A stretch of DNA of 64,000 nucleotides. Origin: Bacteroidota bacterium. Lineage in GTDB: Bacteria; Bacteroidota; Bacteroidia; Sphingobacteriales; Sphingobacteriaceae. The position numbers and the translations under genes were made by a program. The notes beneath the pieces were generated by a model, which saw only the letters and a list, made by a program, of their open reading frames with translations, was not told the origin of the DNA and did not search any database. Positions within the stretch are counted from its first letter, which is position 1; each line of letters starts with the position of its first letter. The stretch lies in assembly GCA_013288235.1 (NCBI GenBank), contig JABDCF010000001.1, positions 1 through 64,000 on the forward strand, read 5' to 3'. Positions 43,504 through 51,288 of this stretch are shown piece after piece.

Positions 43504-44025
43504 ATGATGAAAAAATATATCCTGCTCGCTCTTTTGTCTTTTTCATCACTCATCGCTTTTGCACAGCCAAAAAGTGATTCCCTTGCTTATCGGCTTGAAC
43601 GCGCTAAAATAAATGCCATGCTGGCGGAACGCACCTTAAAATTTGGCCAGTACGACCAGAGCCTAAATATGCATACCGGTATTTTCGGCCTGCAAACCAA
43701 AAAAGATATCCGCCGCTCCAATGATATTTTAATGGACATTGTTAAAACTGACGACGATATTTATAAAGAATTAAAAATATTACTTGACTACAGCGTATTT
43801 CAGCGCACCCAGGTTCAAACCCATACCAACGAAGCCGTAGAAAACAATCTCGGTTTTATGACCACTATTAACAAATTAAGAAGCCAGGTTGACCAGCTAA
43901 AGGCCGATGCAGCAAAACAGCAGATAGCACAGGAAAAAACGGAACGCAATTTTATAATTGCATTGATAGCCATGTTTGCGTTAATTTTATTGCTGCTTAC
44001 GCGAAAAAGGAAACAAAGAGCTTAA
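43504..44025 (+). CDS. exported coiled-coil membrane protein, unknown function
   Basis: From the ATG at 43504 the protein has a signal peptide (MMKKYILLALLSFSSLIAFAQ). A helical periplasmic region (~25-145) contains a coiled-coil stretch (TTINKLRSQVDQLKADAAKQQIAQEKTERN), and one C-terminal transmembrane helix is followed by a basic tail (RKRKQRA). The track start at 43462 lies within a palindrome and would bury the signal peptide, so I reject it. The family was not recognised. It probably stands near the inner membrane with its bulk in the periplasm. Confidence 0.65.
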   Translation: MMKKYILLALLSFSSLIAFAQPKSDSLAYRLERAKINAMLAERTLKFGQYDQSLNMHTGIFGLQTKKDIRRSNDILMDIVKTDDDIYKELKILLDYSVFQRTQVQTHTNEAVENNLGFMTTINKLRSQVDQLKADAAKQQIAQEKTERNFIIALIAMFALILLLLTRKRKQRA

Positions 44026-44109
44026 CTTTATTATTTCTTCTATAGAGTTATAAAATGTTTTGAACCCACAATCGTCTTAAACATTAACATCGATACAAAT
44101 CAGCAATAA

Positions 44110-45939
44110 ATGGCAAGACGACGACTAAATAGCAGCAATTCACCCGAAGCAGAATTACCGAAAGCAAAATTAAACAGGCAAACTTTAAATAATATTTCGC
44201 GCTTGCTATCGTACATCAGACCCTATCGCGGGAAATTTATAGCTGCTTTAGTGTTTTTATTTTTATCAAGCCTCGTCGGCCTTGCATTTCCATCATTTAT
44301 AGGGGCTTTGATCGATACTGCGCAGGGTAAACATAGCAATGGTATTTTACCGGCAACAATAAAGGGCATACTGATTTTAGCATTTATTGTATTGTTTTTA
44401 CAAGCAATTGTTTCATTTTGCAGGATATTATGGTTTGTTAATGTTGCCGAACGCTCATTAGCCGATATACGTCGCGACACCTATTTTAAGCTGATCACCC
44501 TGCCGATGAACTTCTTCTCGAACCGCCGGGTTGGAGAATTGAACAGCCGCATTTCGGCGGACCTCTCACAAATACAGGACACGTTAACTACAACGATTGC
44601 CGAAATGATAAGGCAAACGGTTTTACTGATAGGTGGCATTGCATTCATGGCAATAATTTCGGTAAAATTAGCCATCGCCTTACTGATATTGGTGCCGCCG
44701 TTAATTATAGTCGCGCTGCTTTTTGGGCGCTTTATCCGGAAAATATCAAGAGAAGCACAGGATAAGCTGGCGGAATCGAATACTATAATAGAAGAAACTT
44801 TACAGGGAATTGCAAATGTTAAAGCCTTTGTTAATGAAGCTTTTGAAGCAAGCCGTTACGGCAAAAACATTCGCGAGGTAGCCGACATAGCCATCAAAGG
44901 CGCAAAATACCGGGGGATATTCGTATCATTTATTGTATTGTGTTTATTTGGGGCTATTGTAGCATTGGTTGGTTATGGGTCTATTTTGGTTAGCCATCAT
45001 GAGCTTAAAGTAGGCCAACTGATCCAGTTTGCTTTGTATTCCACTTTTGTTGGCAGCGCTATGGGCAGTTTCCCCGATTTGTACGCCAACCTGCAAAAAG
45101 CTGTAGGCGCAAGCGAACGTGTGCTGGAAATTCTTGATGAGCACGGCGAAGCCGTTTCCATCCGCGAAATCGACAACATTATCAACCAAAAAATTGAAGG
45201 GAACCTCTCCTTTTCAAACGTAGTATTTGCCTATCCGTCACGGCCGGAAATGGAGGTGCTTAAAGAAGTGTCTTTTGATGCCGCCAGGGGCCAAAAAGTA
45301 GCCATTGTAGGGCCAAGCGGTTCAGGTAAATCAACAATGGCTGCTTTAATCCTCCAGTTTTACCATCCGCAAAGTGGTACTATATTGTTCGATGGCAAGC
45401 CTGCAAGCGAATTTACGCTTACCGACATCCGTAACCAGGTAGCCATTGTGCCGCAGGATGTGCTGTTGTTTGGCGGTTCGATATTGGAAAACATCGCCTA
45501 TGGTAAATTGAGCGCTTCAAAAGATGAAATTATACAGGCAGCACAAAGGGCAAATGCGCACCAATTTATCATGTCGTTCCCCGAAGGTTATGAAACTATT
45601 GTCGGCGAGCGGGGTGTTAAACTATCCGGCGGGCAACGCCAGCGCATAGCCATTGCAAGGGCTTTATTAAAAAATCCATCCATATTGATACTTGATGAGG
45701 CCACCTCATCCTTAGATTCGGAATCTGAACGACTGGTACAGGAAGCCCTTGAAGAACTGATGAAAAACCGCACATCCGTTATCATCGCCCACCGCCTCTC
45801 AACCATCCGCGAAGCCGATAAGATCATCGTATTAGAAAAAGGCCAGATCATTGAAAGCGGTAGCCACCAGGAATTACTCACCAATAAGCAGGGGTTATAT
45901 AGATATCTAAGCGGGCTACAGTTCGAATCACAGATTTAA
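44110..45939 (+). CDS. ABC exporter, fused membrane and ATPase domains (MsbA/ABCB type)
   Basis: A 609-residue half-transporter. The N-terminal six-helix membrane domain (~38-330) is followed by the nucleotide-binding domain with Walker A GPSGSGKST (~402), Q-loop VPQDVLLF, signature LSGGQRQR (~506), Walker B ILILDEATSSLD (~524) and H-loop IIAHRLS. It would work as a homodimer exporting lipids, drugs or peptides; the substrate is not evident. Its last 30 bases are duplicated 117 bp downstream. Confidence 0.9.
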   Translation: MARRRLNSSNSPEAELPKAKLNRQTLNNISRLLSYIRPYRGKFIAALVFLFLSSLVGLAFPSFIGALIDTAQGKHSNGILPATIKGILILAFIVLFLQAIVSFCRILWFVNVAERSLADIRRDTYFKLITLPMNFFSNRRVGELNSRISADLSQIQDTLTTTIAEMIRQTVLLIGGIAFMAIISVKLAIALLILVPPLIIVALLFGRFIRKISREAQDKLAESNTIIEETLQGIANVKAFVNEAFEASRYGKNIREVADIAIKGAKYRGIFVSFIVLCLFGAIVALVGYGSILVSHHELKVGQLIQFALYSTFVGSAMGSFPDLYANLQKAVGASERVLEILDEHGEAVSIREIDNIINQKIEGNLSFSNVVFAYPSRPEMEVLKEVSFDAARGQKVAIVGPSGSGKSTMAALILQFYHPQSGTILFDGKPASEFTLTDIRNQVAIVPQDVLLFGGSILENIAYGKLSASKDEIIQAAQRANAHQFIMSFPEGYETIVGERGVKLSGGQRQRIAIARALLKNPSILILDEATSSLDSESERLVQEALEELMKNRTSVIIAHRLSTIREADKIIVLEKGQIIESGSHQELLTNKQGLYRYLSGLQFESQI

Positions 45940-46055
45940 TCTGATTTTTATGATATCACAGATGCTTTAATGGCTCAAATTATAAAAATCAGTGTAATCA
46001 AAAAAATCATGGTAAATCAAAGGTCAAGCGGGCTACAGTTCGAATCACAGATTTA
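45909..46055. repeat. duplicated 3' end of the ABC exporter gene
   Basis: AAGCGGGCTACAGTTCGAATCACAGATTTA ends the gene at 45909-45938 and recurs exactly at 46026-46055. A second matching word, CAGATGCTTTAATG, recurs with nearly the same spacing (~119 bp), so this is a tandem duplication that has diverged between the words. Confidence 0.7.
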
Positions 46056-46196
46056 GACGGATTTAACAGACTTCGCAGATGCTTTAATGACGGAGAATGG
46101 CATAAATCATAAAAATCATTTCAATCAGCTTAATCAACGGTCAAGATAGGTGATGAATAAACCCTTCTATTATTTATCCGTATAACAGCTATATTT

Positions 46197-47864
46197 ATGC
46201 GGATGAAATTTCATTGTAACCTTCTTTTTATTGCTGCCGTCCTATTCCTCAGTAATTGCAACAATAGTGACTCAAGTGCAGATAGCATCGCCTTTAAAAA
46301 TATATCCAATATAGGCCCTGATACTACACGGATCGATCCTATCAATCAACCTTTAATAAATGTTGTCCGTCCTGGTGCGCCGGTTCCTTTAAAAAACATG
46401 TTCGGTATCAATGGTTATGAGTGGAATTTTCTTGAAAACCCCGGCAGTCCTAATGACAGGAAACATATTTACGAGGACAATATGGCCCTTATAAAAACCT
46501 TCAGTTCGATACGGCACTATTTAAACTGGAACAGGATTGAAAGCACCAAAGGCGACTATACATTTAACCCGGCCTTTAGTGGCAACTGGAACTACGATGT
46601 TATTTATGAAAGGTGTAAACAGGATGGCATTTTAATTTTAGTTGACCTGAAGAATATGCCTGATTGGATGGTAAACACCTATCCAGCCAGTTCGCGTGAC
46701 AATGAGAATGCACCTGCGCCTTATATGAAAAGCCTTGGCGACCCGGCATCGTACATTGCCCAGGCACAGGCAGCTTTTCAGTTTGCTGCGCGATATGGCT
46801 ATAATAAAAATATAAACCAGTCATTAATTAAAGTGGTAACAAAAAAACGTTACCCGGACGATGTTCCAAATCAGCCAAACGTTGGCATGGGGCTTATAAA
46901 ATATATGGAGTGCGGCAATGAGCGTGACAGGTGGTGGGGGGCTGACGAAACGCACCAAAACCCGGAAGAATATGCGGCCAACATGTCGGCTTTTTATGAT
47001 GGCAATATGGGCAAGCTTGGGCCAGGCGCGGGGGTAAAAACCGCCGACCCCAATATGCAGGTGGTGATGGGAGGTCTGGCATCCGCCGATATTAAATATG
47101 TACAGCGGATGATCGACTGGTGCAAAAAAAACAGGGGCTACAACAAAGACCGCAGCGTGAACTTATGTTTTGATGTGATAAACTATCACCTGTACTCAAA
47201 CAATGGTGATGTACGTACACATAAACGGGCTACAACAGGCATAGCGCCCGAATTATCAAACGATGGCAGCATTGCAAATGATTTTGTAAAACTGGCTAAC
47301 AGCTTGCCGCAGCATCCTGAGGTATGGCTTACCGAAGCCGGCTATGATATTAACCCAGAAAGTTACCAGAAAGCTGAAGCAATCGGCAAAAAAACCATCC
47401 TCGAAAACCAGGCCGACTGGATACTCCGCACATCGTTATTATACATAAGGTATGGTATTAAACGCGTGTTTTATTACCAGCTTTTTGACGACCATGCCGG
47501 CGGCACCACTCAATACGCCACATCTGGATTAAATGAAGGCATAAAACGTCGCCCTGCCGCCGATTATATTTTACAAACCAGCAAACTGATGGGCGATTAT
47601 AATTATATAAAAACCATCAGCAAAGATCCATTGGTTGATCAATACCAGTTAGGCAATAAAACGATGTATGTTTTAACTATCCCTGACGAAACCGGCAGAA
47701 CCGCGAAATATACTTTGGATTTAGGGAAAGCGGAAAAGGCAAATATTTATCATTTGAAGATAGGCGCCGATGTGATTGAGAAAACCCAGGTCAGCAGTAT
47801 AAACGGTAAGTTAAAAGTTGATGTTACCGAAACGCCTGTTTTTGTGGAAGGGGTTTTTAAATAA
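46197..47864 (+). CDS. clan-A glycoside hydrolase-like lipoprotein
   Basis: A 555-residue lipoprotein with lipobox FLSNC (Cys ~19-21). The main domain is a (beta/alpha)8 glycosidase fold: GINGYEWNF, RHYLNWNRIESTKGDYTF, ILILVDLKNMPDWM, KYMECGNERDRWWG with a likely acid/base Glu (~238-240), and VWLTEAGYDINPES with a likely nucleophile Glu (~379). A beta-rich C-terminal portion (~480-555) follows. Clan GH-A (GH5/GH39-like) is my reading; the exact family and sugar are not clear. Surface or periplasmic location is expected. Confidence 0.75.
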   Translation: MRMKFHCNLLFIAAVLFLSNCNNSDSSADSIAFKNISNIGPDTTRIDPINQPLINVVRPGAPVPLKNMFGINGYEWNFLENPGSPNDRKHIYEDNMALIKTFSSIRHYLNWNRIESTKGDYTFNPAFSGNWNYDVIYERCKQDGILILVDLKNMPDWMVNTYPASSRDNENAPAPYMKSLGDPASYIAQAQAAFQFAARYGYNKNINQSLIKVVTKKRYPDDVPNQPNVGMGLIKYMECGNERDRWWGADETHQNPEEYAANMSAFYDGNMGKLGPGAGVKTADPNMQVVMGGLASADIKYVQRMIDWCKKNRGYNKDRSVNLCFDVINYHLYSNNGDVRTHKRATTGIAPELSNDGSIANDFVKLANSLPQHPEVWLTEAGYDINPESYQKAEAIGKKTILENQADWILRTSLLYIRYGIKRVFYYQLFDDHAGGTTQYATSGLNEGIKRRPAADYILQTSKLMGDYNYIKTISKDPLVDQYQLGNKTMYVLTIPDETGRTAKYTLDLGKAEKANIYHLKIGADVIEKTQVSSINGKLKVDVTETPVFVEGVFK

Positions 47865-47926
47865 TACCCATACTTTTTATGTGTATTCGCCTTCTAAATG
47901 TATCTCCATTTTTACCAGGGCATTTC

Positions 47927-49345
47927 TCAACTATCTTTTGCGTTGTCATTATTCCTTTTTTTAAATTGTAAACGGTACCTTCTTAATTTCTGGTGCATAT
48001 ACCCCCTCCGCTTCATCGATTCGGACAAAGAGGCTTCATCCGAATAAAATTCATCAAATATTTTGGGGACTGCTATACGCTGTGAGCTGTAAATACCTGA
48101 ATGTCCGCTAAAAAAGTAAGCGGTAAAGCAAGCAATAGCAAACAGTAAAACATGTTCTCCGCCAAATAATTCAACACCCATAAACGTACAGGCGAGCGGC
48201 GTATTTGTGGCCCCGGCAAAAACCGCAATAAAGCCCAGGCCTGCAAAAAGGCTTACAGGCGCGTTGAGTAAACCTGCCAATGTGTTGCCCAGCGTAGCGC
48301 CTATGTAAAACAGCGGCGTAACCTCACCCCCTTTAAAGCCTGTACCAAGCGTAATAGTTGTATATATTGTCTTCCATAACCAACTCCAGGTATCAGCCCC
48401 GTTTGCGTTGAAGGCCGAAGGGATTGTTACCGCGCCCGGATGTTCCGCGGCTACCCCGAGGCTAAGATAATCGGGCTTGCCGATAATGAAAGTAAGACCT
48501 ATAATAATTAAACCGCCTAAAACCGGTATCATCCATTTATCCCTGAATATTTTAAAGCAAACATTTTTTATTTCGTGTACCATCCCGGCAAAAAGAAAAC
48601 TGGCCAGCCCGAAAGCCGCCGACGCGATAATTACCTTTCCCAGCAAAAGAATATCAAAATGAAAGATACCAGGCATTAAAACAGGCGTTTGTGTGGCTAA
48701 AGCCGCAATATGATATTGCACATGGGATACATGCCAGGCGCTTACAGTCAAATCGCCTACCACAGCAGCAATTAATGCAGGCAATAAGGCATCATATTGT
48801 ACCCTGCCGATGGTTAAAACCTCCATAGCAAAAACCGCTCCTGTAACAGGGGTTCCAAATACGGCCCCAAAACCAGCTGCCACACCAGCCGTCAATATCA
48901 TCCGCATATCTACCCCTTTTAGCTTGAACCATCCACCGATCATCCCCGCTACGCTCCCACCGATCTGTACAGCTGTTCCTTCGCGGCCTGCCGAGCCGCC
49001 GAATAAATGGGTAATGATAGTTGTAATTAAAATTATTGGCGCCATCCTTTTAGGAACGCCCCCGCCTGCTTCGTGTATTTCGTCCATTATAAGGTTGTTG
49101 CCCCTTTCGGATGATTCACCTGCAAAACGATATATAAAATGTATGAGCACCCCTGCTAAGGGCAGCAAAAACAGCAACCATGTATGATTAAACCTGAAAT
49201 GGATAGCGGCATCAAGCAGCCACAGAAAAAAAGCGACCACGCTGCCTATGGCAACAGCAATAGGAAGAATTAAATATGTCCAGCGGACAAGGTGTTTTAT
49301 AATGGCAAAATGTTCTTTTAATGAAATAGACTTGTTAGATGTCAT
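47927..49345 (-). CDS. CLC-family antiporter, probably fluoride-specific (CLC-F)
   Basis: A 472-residue CLC protein with about ten hydrophobic segments. Diagnostic motifs: ERGNNLIMDEIHEAGGGVP, HLFGGSAGREGTAVQIGGSVAG (gating Glu in GREGT), FAMEVLTIGR and GFKGGEVTPLFYIGATLGN. The GNNLIMDEIH and GREGT forms differ from chloride CLCs and, as far as I recall, match the fluoride/proton CLC-F clade. The context is decisive: the operon is led by a fluoride riboswitch, then crcB, then usp, then this gene, so fluoride export is the best call. Chloride remains possible from sequence alone. Confidence 0.8.
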   Translation of the reverse strand: MTSNKSISLKEHFAIIKHLVRWTYLILPIAVAIGSVVAFFLWLLDAAIHFRFNHTWLLFLLPLAGVLIHFIYRFAGESSERGNNLIMDEIHEAGGGVPKRMAPIILITTIITHLFGGSAGREGTAVQIGGSVAGMIGGWFKLKGVDMRMILTAGVAAGFGAVFGTPVTGAVFAMEVLTIGRVQYDALLPALIAAVVGDLTVSAWHVSHVQYHIAALATQTPVLMPGIFHFDILLLGKVIIASAAFGLASFLFAGMVHEIKNVCFKIFRDKWMIPVLGGLIIIGLTFIIGKPDYLSLGVAAEHPGAVTIPSAFNANGADTWSWLWKTIYTTITLGTGFKGGEVTPLFYIGATLGNTLAGLLNAPVSLFAGLGFIAVFAGATNTPLACTFMGVELFGGEHVLLFAIACFTAYFFSGHSGIYSSQRIAVPKIFDEFYSDEASLSESMKRRGYMHQKLRRYRLQFKKRNNDNAKDS

Positions 49346-49398
49346 TTTGTATTTTGTTTTTATTAAAAGGGGTTACCATTCCGTGATAACAACCGGCT

Positions 49399-49836
49399 TT
49401 ATTCTCTATCTGGTACAACAAATACAGGTATAGAGGACTCGTGGATAATGGATTCGGCAACGCTGCCATTGAATAGTTTGTTTAACCCGGTGCGGCCATG
49501 GGTACCGGTAACAATTAGTTCGGCCTTTACTTTTAGTGCAGTTTTTAAAATGGTTTCCTGTATTTCACCTACTGGCATTAATAGTTCTGTTTCAATTCCT
49601 TTGCTATACTTATCTTTCATATTGATTAAGAAAGCTTTTGTTTTTTCCTGTTCAGAGGCTAACATATCGTCCGGAAAAATGCCGGCATCCGGGTTCCCTA
49701 ATGATCGTATAACATCGATAACACTTATCAGGGTAACTTCCGCTCCAAGTTCCCTCGCCAAACCAAATCCGTATTTTATGGCTTTGATGGATGGTTCGCT
49801 ATCATCAGCAACAATTAATATTTTATTTGTCTTCAT
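49399..49836 (-). CDS. universal stress protein (UspA family)
   Basis: A 145-residue single Usp domain: KILIVADDSEPSIKAIKYGFGLARELGAEVTLISVID at the start, and the ATP-binding signature VTGTHGRTGLNKLFNGSVAESIIHESSIPVFVVP (GxHGRxGxxxxxxGS) at the end. It binds ATP in related proteins and is induced by stress. Placed between crcB and the CLC gene in a fluoride riboswitch operon, it may help survival under fluoride stress (inference). Its start is one base after the crcB stop. Confidence 0.88.
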   Translation of the reverse strand: MKTNKILIVADDSEPSIKAIKYGFGLARELGAEVTLISVIDVIRSLGNPDAGIFPDDMLASEQEKTKAFLINMKDKYSKGIETELLMPVGEIQETILKTALKVKAELIVTGTHGRTGLNKLFNGSVAESIIHESSIPVFVVPDRE

Positions 49837-49837
49837 T

Positions 49838-50221
49838 TTAAATACTCCTCGCTAATAAAATACCTGTATAGGTGGCCAACAAGCCAATAGCCAGGCTTCC
49901 GAAAGCATAACCAAGAAAAGTAAGTACCTGGTTATTGCTCAACAGCTGTATATTTTCGAGTGAGAAAGATGAAAAGGTAGTATAACCGCCGCAAATACCG
50001 GTTACCAGGAAAAGCCTCCAGGGCATGGATACGGCACCGAAACGGACTTCCGTAAAATAAAACATGAGGAAACCGATCAAAAAGCAACCAGTTATATTTA
50101 CCACGAGGGTACCAAAGAAAGGATAGGCCGATGCAACATTACCAAGTACCCAGCGGCTCAATAAATAACGGCATAAACTGCCTATGCCGCCCCCAACAAA
50201 TATTAAAAGCCAGGTTTTCAT
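49838..50221 (-). CDS. crcB: fluoride channel CrcB/Fluc
   Basis: A 127-residue four-helix membrane protein: GGGIGSLCRYLLSRWV, FFGTLVVNITGCFLIGFLMF and GICGGYTTFSSFSLENIQLL. The GxxGGxTTFSSF and N.xGxFxxG motifs are those of the Fluc fluoride channel, which works as an antiparallel dimer. It is the first gene of the operon, 66 bases downstream of a fluoride riboswitch. Together with the CLC protein it would keep cytoplasmic fluoride low. Confidence 0.93.
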   Translation of the reverse strand: MKTWLLIFVGGGIGSLCRYLLSRWVLGNVASAYPFFGTLVVNITGCFLIGFLMFYFTEVRFGAVSMPWRLFLVTGICGGYTTFSSFSLENIQLLSNNQVLTFLGYAFGSLAIGLLATYTGILLARSI

Positions 50222-50286
50222 TCGCGAAATTTAAAGTTTTTTACCTGCATAATTGTAACACTCAAAGCTTCAGCTTAAGATAATTT

Positions 50287-50347
50287 GCAGGCGCCATCAG
50301 TCCCTAAAACGGACGGTTTATAACAGGAAGGCACCATTTCCGGCTGC
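50287..50347 (-). promoter_or_regulatory. fluoride riboswitch (crcB motif)
   Basis: On the minus strand: GCCGGAAATGGTGCC, TTCCTG, TATAAACCGTCC, then GGGACTGATGGCGCCTGC. This fits the crcB RNA pattern (GG..ATGG.G..CC, AAACCG hairpin, CTGATG..GCCT). The loop GGTGCC can form the expected pseudoknot with GGCGCC. It lies in the leader of crcB. Ligand binding should raise expression of the fluoride operon. Confidence 0.85.
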
Positions 50348-50360
50348 AATATAGGGAAAA

Positions 50361-50450
50361 TGTTGTAATGTTGGAAAGTTGAAATGTTGTAAGGTTCATT
50401 AATTACCATAACATTCCAACCTTACAACATTCAAACATTTCAACAACTAC
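50361..50450. repeat. ATGTTGTAATGTTGG word hairpin
   Basis: ATGTTGTAATGTTGGAAAGTTGAAATGTTGTAAGGTT is mirrored by AACATTCCAACCTTACAACATTCAAACATTTCAACAAC. Related words occur at 58108-58165 and 59443-59537. Confidence 0.65.
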
Positions 50451-50452
50451 CT

Positions 50453-51169
50453 CTACTTCACTCCCATGGCATATTTTATACCGCCTAAAAGATGGCCTAA
50501 ATAAAGCGGATCAGCGTACGATTCATCAGTATGGCCTAAGGCAGTATAGAATGCGCGACCACCGTCATATTCATGATACCAGCTCATCGGGTGGTTATCG
50601 CCGTTATTGCCGCCATTGTATGTTTTTTCGTCAATGGTGATCAGTATATGCAGGTTTGGCGCTATCCATTTAAAGTTATACCATTCATCAAGCCTTTTCC
50701 ACTCGGCAGGTAAGTGTTTGGTAGCTATAAAGTTACGGTCGACTATATGAAGTGTTGCAACCTGCTGCTGGCTCGGATGGTTCCTGAAATACGCCCCTAC
50801 CAAATTGCCATACCAGGCCCAGTTATATTCGGTATCTGTAGCCGAATGTACGCCAACGAAGCCACCACCCGCGCGGATATATTTTTCAAATTCAGCCTGC
50901 TGTGCATCATTCAAAACATCGCCGGTGGTGCTTAAAAAAATCACTGCTGCATATTGCTTTAAATTATCATAAGTAAATTTTGATGCATCGGTAGTCGTAT
51001 CAACATCAAAATTATTTTCATGCCCAAGTTTAATAATTGCAGGAATCCCAACAGCAATAGAAGCATGGTGAAATCCTGCTGTTTTAGAGAAGATCAATAC
51101 TTTCGGCTTTGCATAAATGCTTGCCGCCGAAAAGCATAATAATATGTAAATGAATAATTTATGTTTCAT
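50453..51169 (-). CDS. ThuA-like domain protein
   Basis: A 238-residue exported protein (signal peptide MKHKLFIYILLCFSAASIYA) consisting of one ThuA domain, a class I glutamine amidotransferase-like fold: KPKVLIFSKTAGFHHASI, AVIFLSTTGDVLNDAQQAEFEKYIRAGGGFVGVHSATDTEYNWAWYGNLVGAYFRNHP, and HPMSWYHEYDGGRAFYTALGH. ThuA proteins occur with sugar oxidoreductases and DUF1080 hydrolases. It is downstream of a GMC oxidoreductase gene on the same strand and probably works in the same oxidised-sugar pathway. Confidence 0.85.
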   Translation of the reverse strand: MKHKLFIYILLCFSAASIYAKPKVLIFSKTAGFHHASIAVGIPAIIKLGHENNFDVDTTTDASKFTYDNLKQYAAVIFLSTTGDVLNDAQQAEFEKYIRAGGGFVGVHSATDTEYNWAWYGNLVGAYFRNHPSQQQVATLHIVDRNFIATKHLPAEWKRLDEWYNFKWIAPNLHILITIDEKTYNGGNNGDNHPMSWYHEYDGGRAFYTALGHTDESYADPLYLGHLLGGIKYAMGVK

Positions 51170-51194
51170 GATTTTATTTATTAGATTTATGTTA

Positions 51195-51288
51195 GTTGAT
51201 TAGGTTGATTGAGTTGGATTGGGTTGATTAAGTTAAAAATTTGAGTACAGATAACTATTCACTTAATCAACCTATTCAACTTAATCAA
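51195..51288. repeat. GTTGATTAGGTTGATTGAG word hairpin
   Basis: Repeated GTTGATTAGGTTGATTGAGTTGG words are mirrored by CTTAATCAACCTATTCAACTTAATCAACT. The right end runs into the stop codon of the GMC gene. Same family as 18826-18911. Confidence 0.65.
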
